NCBI GenBank assembly: GCA_040221375.1
Contig: JAVKEP010000049.1
Coordinates: 1 to 18,753, forward strand
Length of the DNA: 18,753 nt
From: SHAN690 sp040221375
GTDB lineage: Bacteria > Bacteroidota > Bacteroidia > Flavobacteriales_G > Salibacteraceae
Direction of reading: 5' to 3'
The translations under genes were made by a program, and so were the position numbers. Each line of letters begins with the position of its first letter. Positions within the stretch are counted from its first letter, which is position 1. The notes below the pieces were generated by a model. That model was given only the letters and a program-made list of their open reading frames with translations, had not been told where the DNA came from and did not search any database. Below are positions 1 through 6,359 of this stretch, in pieces.

Positions 1-1
1 C

Positions 2-1570
2 TACGACCTCAAAGCCACCAAGCCTCAGTACGGCGAACCGATGTATTTGGACACTGAAGGTCCAAACTTTGTAAGAAGCAAGTGGGCTGTAGACCCAGAA
101 ACAGGTAGGACGGCTCAACCTCAGCAGGAAGTCCTCTATACGGTGAATGCCGACGGGCTCGCTCCTGTTACTTCGCTTCAATTCAAAAATGCACCTCGCT
201 ACAGCAGCGGAGGGACCGTGTTTTACGGGAAGGGCCTATCGTTCGCATTGACCTCTCGCGACGGCGTTTCGGGTGTGAAGTCGACCCAATATGCACTCGG
301 AGGAGGATACAGCGATTATAATTCAGACGTAAGTGTGAGTAAAGAAGGCGCACAATCGCTTTACTACTACGCAGTAGACTTTGTGGGCAATGCTGAGAAG
401 ACCAAGTCATCTGCCTTTACCGTGGACCTTACCGCGCCAAAAACGAATTACGAAGTAGTTGGGGTGAACAAAGGGGGAACGATTCTAGCACCAACTGCAA
501 ATGTGAAACTGAGCAGTACCGATAACCTTTCCGGCGTGCGGACGATGTACTACACCTTCGATGGAGGAAATGCCCGCGTCTATGGAGGGCCCGTGAATGT
601 CGGTGGTTTGAGCGATGGCGAACATACTATCAAGTATTACGCAGTTGACAATGTGAAAAACATGGAAGGCGGAGAAGGCGGTGCAAATGCCTCCACCTTT
701 AAGTTTTACATGGATAAAATTGCACCGGTTCCTACGCACCAAGTAAAAGGAGATCAGCACAAAGGGAACTACTTGTACATCTCTGCGCGAACCACCATCT
801 CCTTAGCGGCCACAGACAACAAGGCCGGCGTGAAGAATATCTACTATCGGATCGATGGGGGTGAACGGAATACGTTTTCGAGCGATTTTAAAATGCCTCC
901 CGTTCGAGGAAGCCACAATGTGAAGTACGACGCGAATGATCTGGTAGAAAACCTGAGCGGCAACCATTACATCAATGTATTCATGGATGTAGATGCCCCC
1001 GAAACGGGCATCGTATACGCCAACCCCCAGTTCATGGACCGCGATACACTGTTCATTACCAGTAAGAGCAACATTACCCTGCGTATGAGGGACGACGCTT
1101 CAGGGGTGCAGAAAACAGAATATCAAGTAGACGGAGGCGGATTCAAAACCTACTCGGCCTTTACCTTGCCTTCAGAAGGATACCACACGATCAATTTTCG
1201 ATCTACCGATAATGTGAACAACCAAGAAGGCGATAAAAGCTCGAGTTGCTATATCGATAACACGGCGCCGGAGATCTTTGTGAAATTCTCAATCGAGCAA
1301 ATCGGTACCAAGAATGGAAAACCGGTGTATCCAAACTACACCAGAATGTACGTCTCCGCAACTGACAAGAAAGTCGGAACAGAATCCATCACCTATGGAA
1401 TGGACGGTGGAGCTCAGCAGCTCTATTCCTCGCCACAGACATTGGACGCATCGGAAGTAAGCCGATTCCGAAAGAATAAAAAATACGAAGTCAAGGTAGT
1501 CGCCAAGGACAAACTCGGAAATACCAGCGAAAAGTTGGTCGAGTTTTACGTCGGAAAGGACGCAGAATAA
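2..1570 (+). CDS. OmpL47-type repeat protein, 5' end outside the window
   Basis: The reading frame is open from the first bases of the window, so this is the C-terminal part (about 522 residues) of a larger protein. It consists of about five repeats of roughly 85-95 residues. Each carries a variant of 'tDn.sGV...Y.(v/i)DGG' followed by an '(h/y)(t/n)(i/v)(k/n)(y/f)..nD.v.N' turn and ends in a 'D..AP' linker; examples begin near nt 480, 780, 1060 and 1310. This is the pattern of OmpL47-type beta-sandwich repeats found in Bacteroidota and Leptospira surface proteins. No T9SS sorting domain is present; the protein ends shortly after the last repeat, with VEFYVGKDAE. Any signal peptide or catalytic domain would be upstream of the window, so function cannot be assigned; a cell-surface or periplasmic location is inferred. 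A strong terminator follows directly. Confidence 0.85.
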   Translation, partial: YDLKATKPQYGEPMYLDTEGPNFVRSKWAVDPETGRTAQPQQEVLYTVNADGLAPVTSLQFKNAPRYSSGGTVFYGKGLSFALTSRDGVSGVKSTQYALGGGYSDYNSDVSVSKEGAQSLYYYAVDFVGNAEKTKSSAFTVDLTAPKTNYEVVGVNKGGTILAPTANVKLSSTDNLSGVRTMYYTFDGGNARVYGGPVNVGGLSDGEHTIKYYAVDNVKNMEGGEGGANASTFKFYMDKIAPVPTHQVKGDQHKGNYLYISARTTISLAATDNKAGVKNIYYRIDGGERNTFSSDFKMPPVRGSHNVKYDANDLVENLSGNHYINVFMDVDAPETGIVYANPQFMDRDTLFITSKSNITLRMRDDASGVQKTEYQVDGGGFKTYSAFTLPSEGYHTINFRSTDNVNNQEGDKSSSCYIDNTAPEIFVKFSIEQIGTKNGKPVYPNYTRMYVSATDKKVGTESITYGMDGGAQQLYSSPQTLDASEVSRFRKNKKYEVKVVAKDKLGNTSEKLVEFYVGKDAE

Positions 1571-1593
1571 AAGAGCTATCAACCGCGATGGGT

Positions 1594-1626
1594 AACCCTG
1601 ACCAGCAATGGTCGGGGTTTTTTATT
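1594..1626 (+). terminator. Rho-independent terminator after the OmpL47-repeat gene
   Basis: A 10-bp stem (AACCCTGACC with GGTCGGGGTT, one G-T wobble) with a 6-nt loop is followed by a T-rich tract. The tract also holds the stop codon of the convergent TPR gene, so the two genes meet at this hairpin. The T tract is on the + strand side only, so it mainly terminates the + strand gene. Confidence 0.85.
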
Positions 1627-2638
1627 TTCCTTCTTCTAGCCGTCCTAAACCCAGCGCAGCCAAATCGTATTGGGGGTTGATTTTCAGCGCAGCCCTGTAG
1701 TTCTCTTTCGACTTTTCTAGATTTCCAGCTTGCTCAAAGGCAAGTCCTCGATTGTAGTACGCTTCGACATAATTGGTCGGGCCAAATTCGATGGCCCTCG
1801 AGAAACAATAGGACGCGCTGTCATACTTTTCCAATTGGACCATGTATACGTATCCTTTGTTGTACCAGGCATCGAAATAGCTGCCTGCAATGGAAAGGAT
1901 TTCGTCGTAGGTTTCGATCGCATTCCTCGATCGGTTTACGGTCTGCAGAAACAGGCCTTTGGCATACAGTGCTTCGACCGACTGGGGACGGACTTTTAGA
2001 GCGTTGTTGTAATAGTCTTCAGCCAATTCGTTTCCTACACTGGAATAAAGCAGCCCCAATTGAAGGTAGGAGTCATAGTCTTGCGGGTCTTGCTCCACGG
2101 CTGTTTGAAAACTTGACACCGCATTGGCTGTATCTGCCATGTACTTGTAATTAAAGCCTTTGAGGCGATACGCCGTCGCATTATACACGTCGAGCCTTAA
2201 GGCTTCGTTCAGGTATTTGAAAGACTCATCGGCATCCCGTACAATCATGTACAATTCGCCCAACCTGAGTAATACATCGATGTCATTGGGTGCAATTGCG
2301 TAGGCCTTGAGCAACGCGTCCCTGGATGCCCTACTTTCTTTAGCGATGAGTTTGAGATCGGCTAGCAACATATAGTAATCGGTATTGTTGCTGTCGAGTT
2401 TCAAGGCACGACCGACGTCGTTCATGCTTGTTTCTAAGTCGCGTTGATCGTAGTGCATCCTCGCCCGTTGAAAATAAAGATCTGGGTTGTTGGGAGATTG
2501 CTTGATCAATGTGTTGATGCTATCAAACGGGTCGACGATTCGCAGCTCGTTTCCTGTATCGAGCTTTGCGGTATTGTTTTCCTGGCAGGCTGTAATTACA
2601 ATTAGGATGAGGAAGATTCCGGCAAACATTCTTTTCAT
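1622..2638 (-). CDS. TPR-repeat lipoprotein
   Basis: This 338-aa protein starts with a lipoprotein signal: MKRM, a hydrophobic stretch, and the lipobox ITAC with the lipidated cysteine at residue 18. It should therefore be anchored to the inner or outer membrane, facing the periplasm. The rest is a run of about eight tetratricopeptide repeats (34-residue helix pairs with A/G-x-x-Y and P-x-x motifs, such as NPDLYFQRA near residue 50 and EAYYNRGLAFEQAGN near residue 292), a scaffold for protein-protein contacts. No enzymatic domain is visible and the partner is unknown. It lies downstream of recA but is separated from it by a terminator. A TAAGTTTG box ends 4 nt before the start codon, suggesting its own promoter and an almost leaderless transcript. 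The start is fixed by the signal peptide. Confidence 0.88.
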   Translation of the reverse strand: MKRMFAGIFLILIVITACQENNTAKLDTGNELRIVDPFDSINTLIKQSPNNPDLYFQRARMHYDQRDLETSMNDVGRALKLDSNNTDYYMLLADLKLIAKESRASRDALLKAYAIAPNDIDVLLRLGELYMIVRDADESFKYLNEALRLDVYNATAYRLKGFNYKYMADTANAVSSFQTAVEQDPQDYDSYLQLGLLYSSVGNELAEDYYNNALKVRPQSVEALYAKGLFLQTVNRSRNAIETYDEILSIAGSYFDAWYNKGYVYMVQLEKYDSASYCFSRAIEFGPTNYVEAYYNRGLAFEQAGNLEKSKENYRAALKINPQYDLAALGLGRLEEGK

Positions 2639-2642
2639 GGCT

Positions 2643-2650
2643 CAAACTTA
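2643..2650 (-). promoter_or_regulatory. Candidate -7 box (TAAGTTTG) of the TPR lipoprotein gene
   Basis: The box matches the Bacteroidota consensus TAnnTTTG exactly and is followed by only four bases (AGCC) before the ATG. Transcription would start at or next to the start codon. No clear TTTG-like -33 element is seen at the usual 19-21 bp spacing, where the recA terminator loop lies, so this remains a candidate. Confidence 0.45.
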
Positions 2651-2653
2651 ATT

Positions 2654-2682
2654 GGAAAAGGCCGAACCATGGGTTCGACCTT
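2654..2682 (-). terminator. Rho-independent terminator after recA
   Basis: Read on the minus strand, an 11-bp stem (AAGGTCGAACC with GGTTCGGCCTT, including one T-G wobble) with a 3-nt loop is followed by TT and an AT-rich stretch. It sits between the recA stop codon and the TPR lipoprotein start and separates the two transcripts. Confidence 0.75.
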
Positions 2683-2707
2683 CTCAAGTTTTAGTTAACG
2701 GCTTTCG

Positions 2708-3757
2708 CTACTCCGCGGGTGCGCTCTCGGTGGCCTTTTCGGCGGTTTTCTCGGCGGCTTTAGGCTGAAATGAAGCAAAGATCTTCTCTTCTATTTCCAA
2801 GGCCAGTTCTAGATTGTCCTCGAGGAGCTGTTTCACTGCATCCCGGCCTTGGCCGAGCTTCGTATCTCCATAAGAAAACCAAGAGCCGCTCTTTTTGACG
2901 ATGTTTTGTATGACACCGAGGTCCACGAGTTCACCCGTTTTAGAAATTCCATGGCCGTACATGATGTCGAATTCGGCCTTTTTGAAGGGGGGAGCCACTT
3001 TGTTCTTGACCACCTTGACACGGACGTTATTTCCTATGGCGTCATCTCCTACCTTGATTTGCCCTGCTCTTCGTATGTCTAAGCGGACAGAGGCATAGAA
3101 CTTGAGCGCGTTGCCGCCTGTAGTTGTTTCCGGGTTACCGAACATCACACCGATTTTCTCCCTGAGCTGGTTGATGAAGATGCAGGTAGCATGTGTTTTA
3201 CTGATCGAACCGGTTAATTTCCGGAGGGCTTGAGACATCAATCGGGCCTGTAGTCCCATCCTGCTATCACCCATTTCTCCTTCGATCTCCGCTTTTGGCG
3301 TGAGCGCAGCTACCGAGTCGATCACAACCAAGTCTACCGCGCCTGAGCGAATCAAATTGTCTGCGATCTCCAAGGCTTGCTCACCGTTGTCAGGCTGAGA
3401 GATCAAGAGGTTTTCTGTGTCAACACCAAGGTTTTCTGCGTAGAAACGATCGAATGCGTGCTCGGCATCGATCATCGCGGCAATTCCTCCTTGCTTTTGT
3501 ACTTCTGCCATGGCGTGAATGGCCAGAGTGGTTTTACCAGAAGATTCCGGTCCGTAGATTTCCACTACACGGCCCCTTGGGTATCCTCCTACCCCTAAAG
3601 CGAGATCGAGCGATAAGGACCCTGTCGGAATCACGTCTATTGCCTCGATGGCACTGTCGCCCATCTTCATCACGGAGCCTTTTCCGTATGTCTTCTCTAA
3701 GCGATCGAGCGTAAGCTGGAGTGCCTTTAATTTGTCTTTTGAAACTTCTGTTGCCAT
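2708..3757 (-). CDS. recA: Recombinase RecA
   Basis: This 349-aa protein is a full-length RecA, the ATP-dependent strand-exchange protein that coats single-stranded DNA in homologous recombination and repair. The Walker A motif GPESSGKT is at residues 69-76. The Walker B region (VDLVVIDSVAAL), the L1 DNA-binding loop region (EGEMGDSRMGLQARLMSQALRK) and the FINQLREKIGVMFGNPETTTGG stretch are all intact. The C-terminal tail is rich in Ala, Lys and Glu (KAAEKTAEKATESAPAE), a variable region in the family. bcp lies 33 bp upstream on the same strand with no terminator between, so the two are probably cotranscribed. A terminator follows the stop codon. I see no recognisable SOS box, although the operator type used in this lineage is not known to me. 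Confidence 0.98.
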   Translation of the reverse strand: MATEVSKDKLKALQLTLDRLEKTYGKGSVMKMGDSAIEAIDVIPTGSLSLDLALGVGGYPRGRVVEIYGPESSGKTTLAIHAMAEVQKQGGIAAMIDAEHAFDRFYAENLGVDTENLLISQPDNGEQALEIADNLIRSGAVDLVVIDSVAALTPKAEIEGEMGDSRMGLQARLMSQALRKLTGSISKTHATCIFINQLREKIGVMFGNPETTTGGNALKFYASVRLDIRRAGQIKVGDDAIGNNVRVKVVKNKVAPPFKKAEFDIMYGHGISKTGELVDLGVIQNIVKKSGSWFSYGDTKLGQGRDAVKQLLEDNLELALEIEEKIFASFQPKAAEKTAEKATESAPAE

Positions 3758-3790
3758 TGTGGATTGTTTTAATCTTTCTACTTTCTGTTC

Positions 3791-4258
3791 TTAATTCATT
3801 TGAAGCGCCTCGAGAATTTCTTCTGAGTGTGCCTTTGTCTTCACTTTGTCGAAGCGCTTGATCACTTCTCCTTGCTCATTGATTACATACGTAACGCGAT
3901 GGATGCCATCGTATACCCGGCCCATGAACTTTTTTTCGCCCCAGACTCCAAACGCATTGATGACCGCTTTTTCAGTGTCGGCAATGAGTGGAAACGGAAG
4001 GTCGTATTTATTCACGAACTTTTGATGTTTCGTTTCGGAATCGGCACTCACCCCAACTACATGTATGCCCTTGTTGAGAAGGACATCATAATTGTCGCGT
4101 AAATTGCAGGCTTCGGCGGTACATCCAGGTGTGTCATCTTTGGGGTAGAAGAAGAGCACCAATTTCCTACCCCGGAATTGATCGAGCGAAACGGTGTTTC
4201 CATTCTGATCTTTCCCACTGAAATCGGGAGCAATTTCTCCTTCGTTAATTTTGTTCAT
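3791..4258 (-). CDS. bcp: Thioredoxin-dependent thiol peroxidase (Bcp/PrxQ)
   Basis: This 155-aa peroxiredoxin of the Bcp/PrxQ class reduces hydrogen peroxide and organic hydroperoxides in the cytoplasm at the expense of thioredoxin. The active-site stretch FFYPKDDTPGCTAEACNLRD places the peroxidatic cysteine at residue 46 and the resolving cysteine five residues later (C51), as in typical atypical-2-Cys Bcp. I chose the start at 4258 (MNKINEGEIAPDF), which matches family length; an in-frame ATG at 4291 would add 11 residues with no family counterpart. It precedes recA by 33 bp, probably in one transcript, linking oxidant removal with repair. A near-match -7 box (TTAATTTG) lies 4 nt before the start. 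acyP runs divergently from it, with 110 bp between the two starts. Confidence 0.95.
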   Translation of the reverse strand: MNKINEGEIAPDFSGKDQNGNTVSLDQFRGRKLVLFFYPKDDTPGCTAEACNLRDNYDVLLNKGIHVVGVSADSETKHQKFVNKYDLPFPLIADTEKAVINAFGVWGEKKFMGRVYDGIHRVTYVINEQGEVIKRFDKVKTKAHSEEILEALQMN

Positions 4259-4368
4259 GTCGCAAATTAATGGGTTCACTTGTAAAAACAAATCACTGTT
4301 CGATTGTTTAATTCTTCGGCAAAGAAAAGCAAGGCAGATCGTAACCTATTTACGTTTACTACAAGAAG

Positions 4369-4638
4369 ATGAAAAAACATTTCAATATCCGCGTAAGCGG
4401 TTTGGTTCAAGGGGTTTGGTTTAGAAAAAGTGCCAAAGCAGAAGCAATTGCCCTTGGTTTAAATGGATTTGTGCGAAATGAAAAGGACGGAAGTGTATAC
4501 CTTGAGGCAGAAGGCGAAACGGCCCAACTGGATTCTTTGGTTGCATGGTGCCAGATAGGTCCGGCCAAGGCATCCGTAGAGCATGTAGCGGTGGAGGAGG
4601 GCAAGGTGCTTGAATTTCAAAGCTTTCAAATTCGATAG
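4369..4638 (+). CDS. acyP: Acylphosphatase
   Basis: This 89-aa protein has the length and motifs of a single-domain acylphosphatase, which hydrolyses carboxyl-phosphate bonds such as those of acetyl phosphate and 1,3-bisphosphoglycerate. The signature GLVQGVWFRKSAKAEA contains the catalytic arginine at residue 19, and the catalytic asparagine is at residue 37 in GFVRNEKDGSV, with the usual 18-residue spacing. It is probably cytosolic. The gene is the first of a two-gene unit with nth, whose start lies only 6 bp past the acyP stop. A near-consensus -7 box, TACGTTTA, ends 10 bp before the start codon. Confidence 0.95.
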   Translation: MKKHFNIRVSGLVQGVWFRKSAKAEAIALGLNGFVRNEKDGSVYLEAEGETAQLDSLVAWCQIGPAKASVEHVAVEEGKVLEFQSFQIR

Positions 4639-4644
4639 TACGGG

Positions 4645-5286
4645 ATGACACGAAAAGAAAAAGCAGCTTACCTCATCGACAAACTAGAAGAGTTGTACCC
4701 GACGGTTCCCATTCCACTGGATCATTGGAGTCCGTATACGTTGACGATCGCCGTGTTGTTGAGCGCCCAGAGCACTGACAAACGGGTCAATCAGATTACG
4801 CCACTTTTGTTTCAGAAGGCGGATAATCCTTATGACATGGTAAAGCTTAGCATCGATGAAATCCGAGAGATCATAAAACCATGTGGTTTGTCACCAGCAA
4901 AATCGAAGGCGATTTGGAACCTGTCCAAGATCCTAATTGAAAAGCATGGCGGAGAGGTTCCACAATCATTCGAAGCCTTGGAGGCACTTCCTGGCGTAGG
5001 GCATAAAACGGCTTCAGTGGTCATGAGCCAAGCGTTTGGCGTTGCCGCCTTTCCTGTGGATACGCATATCCATCGATTGATGTATCGGTGGGGTCTCAGC
5101 AGTGGGAAGAATGTGGAGCAGACGGAAAAGGACGCCAAGAAACTATTCCCGAAGGAGAAGTGGAATAAGTTGCACCTCCAGATCATTTTCTACGGACGAG
5201 AGTACAGTCCAGCACGGGGTTTTCGGATACAAAAATCCCCAATCGATGGGGCGATTGGGGTTAAGTCCAGGCTTCCTAAAGCCTAA
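4645..5286 (+). CDS. nth: Endonuclease III without the Fe-S cluster cysteines
   Basis: This 213-aa DNA glycosylase/AP lyase removes oxidised pyrimidines in base excision repair. The helix-hairpin-helix motif LPGVGHKTASVV is at residues 115-126, with the catalytic lysine at 121. The catalytic aspartate is D139 in VDTHIHR. Unlike Escherichia coli Nth, which ends in a C-X6-C-X2-C-X5-C loop holding a [4Fe-4S] cluster, this protein has a single cysteine (C80) and its end reads GREYSPARGF then a short basic tail. From memory, cluster-less Nth occurs in part of the Bacteroidota, so this is probably a lineage trait and not a frameshift. The last 17 codons contain the terminator hairpin of the opposing sigma-factor operon, and the two stop codons lie 3 nt apart. 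It is probably cotranscribed with acyP. Confidence 0.93.
   Translation: MTRKEKAAYLIDKLEELYPTVPIPLDHWSPYTLTIAVLLSAQSTDKRVNQITPLLFQKADNPYDMVKLSIDEIREIIKPCGLSPAKSKAIWNLSKILIEKHGGEVPQSFEALEALPGVGHKTASVVMSQAFGVAAFPVDTHIHRLMYRWGLSSGKNVEQTEKDAKKLFPKEKWNKLHLQIIFYGREYSPARGFRIQKSPIDGAIGVKSRLPKA
5231..5260 (-). terminator. Terminator of the sigma-factor operon, inside the nth coding end
   Basis: A perfect 9-bp stem (CCCCAATCG at 5237-5245 and CGATTGGGG at 5252-5260) with a 6-nt loop is followed, on the minus strand, by ATTTTT. That is the layout of an intrinsic terminator for the sigma factor/64-aa protein transcript. It lies about 30 bp beyond the stop of the 64-aa gene and wholly within nth codons 196-206. 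The + strand side lacks a T run, so it should not stop nth transcripts efficiently. Confidence 0.8.
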
Positions 5287-5289
5287 ATG

Positions 5290-5484
5290 CTAGTTGAGAT
5301 TCTGTTCGTATTGACCCAGTGTGGCTGAAGGCCGTACACTGAATTGCTTTGAAAATCCAAGGATTTTCTGAAGCGTCAGTTCAGAAGGCCCATCCTTACG
5401 TACTTTCAACCCAATGGATTCAAGTTCTGAAGCCTCCTCTCGTACAAAATTGCTGAGTGTTTCTAAAGAGTAATCGTTTTGCAT
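5290..5484 (-). CDS. Small protein of unknown function downstream of the ECF sigma factor
   Basis: This 64-aa open frame follows the ECF sigma gene after 69 bp on the same strand and ends just before the operon terminator, so it is very likely cotranscribed with it. It is acidic in the N-terminal half (SLETLSNFVREEASELE) and has no signal peptide, membrane segment or cysteine, so it should be cytoplasmic. The C-terminal half (PSELTLQKILGFSKQF) looks like a short helix with a loose resemblance to small proteins I associate with Bacteroidota sigma-factor operons, but I cannot name a family. An in-frame stop lies five codons upstream, which fixes the ATG. Oddly, the strong AAAGGAGG sequence at 5530-5537 is too far from this ATG to act as its ribosome site. 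A role in sigma regulation is inference from position only. Confidence 0.7.
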   Translation of the reverse strand: MQNDYSLETLSNFVREEASELESIGLKVRKDGPSELTLQKILGFSKQFSVRPSATLGQYEQNLN

Positions 5485-5553
5485 GCAATACGTTGTTTAG
5501 GTTGTTCATGCAACAAGAACGGCCTCTTTCCTCCTTTATTGTACGCGCTCTGA

Positions 5554-6138
5554 TTATTGGGTCAGCACCACATTATGTTCCTCGATCAGCTTTCGCAAGT
5601 TGATCAACGCATAGCGCATTCTACCCAGTGCTGTATTGATGCTCACGTTGGTGTCTTCGGCGATCTCCTTGAAACTCATGCCACTGTATAAGCGCATGCG
5701 CAGAACATCCTTTTGTTCGTCAGGTAGGAAGTCGATCAGCCGCTTGACGTCGGAATTGATTTGCTCTTCAATCAGTTGTTGGTCGATGTTCTTTCCATCG
5801 TCACGAATGACATTGAAAATATCGAAATCCTCACCGCCATCCACGGTTGGATACCGCTTATTTCTGCGAAAGGTATCGATGACAAGGTTGTGTGCGATGC
5901 GAAGAACCCAGGGAAGGAATTTCCCCTCTTCATTGTACCGGCCACGTTTCATGGTGAGTACGGCTTTTACAAAAACGTCTTGGAAAATGTCTTCAGCGAG
6001 TTGGCCATCCTTGACCATCATCCTAATGTAACCGTAAACCCTCTCACGGTGCCTGCGGAGCAGCGTTTCAAAAGCGGCTTCGTCGCCTGACAAGTACTTA
6101 CCGACCAAGACTTGATCGTCTTCATTTCTATACATCAT
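5554..6138 (-). CDS. ECF-type RNA polymerase sigma factor
   Basis: This 194-aa sigma-70 family protein has only regions 2 and 4, which defines the ECF group. Region 2 covers about residues 20-92 and contains the core-binding/-10 stretch AEDIFQDVFVKAV and the FLPWVLRIAHNLVIDTFRR helix. Region 4 covers about residues 128-185, with the helix-turn-helix MSFKEIAEDTNVSINTALGRMRYALINLR that reads the -35 element. No anti-sigma factor with a membrane segment is adjacent; the next gene is a soluble 64-aa protein. This arrangement, next to nth, bcp and uvrA, recalls gene order I know from other flavobacteria. The start MMYRN has AAAGG about 10 nt upstream, and a TACCTTTT box (7 of 8 to the -7 consensus) lies at 6175-6182. 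Target promoters are unknown. Confidence 0.95.
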   Translation of the reverse strand: MMYRNEDDQVLVGKYLSGDEAAFETLLRRHRERVYGYIRMMVKDGQLAEDIFQDVFVKAVLTMKRGRYNEEGKFLPWVLRIAHNLVIDTFRRNKRYPTVDGGEDFDIFNVIRDDGKNIDQQLIEEQINSDVKRLIDFLPDEQKDVLRMRLYSGMSFKEIAEDTNVSINTALGRMRYALINLRKLIEEHNVVLTQ

Positions 6139-6309
6139 AATATCAACCTTTAGAGAGTTACGCGGAAAAGTGAAAAAAGGTAGATATGATGCTATAGGCC
6201 GATAATTTTTTAGTGATTTAGTACAAGACGTATGCCAGTAACGAATGGTTAGTGGGCTTATTGTATAGGACTAATCTTTTTCCTTCAACGAATGTACAAA
6301 TGAGGGTTT

Positions 6310-6317
6310 TACCTTTG
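6310..6317 (+). promoter_or_regulatory. Candidate -7 box (TACCTTTG) of uvrA
   Basis: TACCTTTGC is a perfect match to the Bacteroidota sigma-A -7 consensus and lies about 40 bp before the preferred uvrA ATG. A TTTG -33 element is not obvious at the expected spacing. Confidence 0.6.
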
Positions 6318-6359
6318 CAGGCCGTTTTCTAAAAATACGTGAAAAGGAGTAAAAAGGTT

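Noticed and set aside
4259..4291. Upstream ATG extending Bcp by 11 residues
   Set aside because: The added residues have no counterpart in the family, and the ATG at 4258 gives the normal length.
5269..5284. Second small hairpin (AGGCTT/AAGCCT) at the nth stop codon
   Set aside because: Only 6 bp and not followed by a T run on either strand; not a convincing terminator.
5479..5488. Palindrome TTGCATGCAA across the start codon of the 64-aa gene
   Set aside because: A single 10-bp palindrome with no second copy nearby; could be chance.
5636..6031. Open + strand frame opposite the ECF sigma gene
   Set aside because: Antisense to clear sigma regions 2 and 4; no recognisable protein features.
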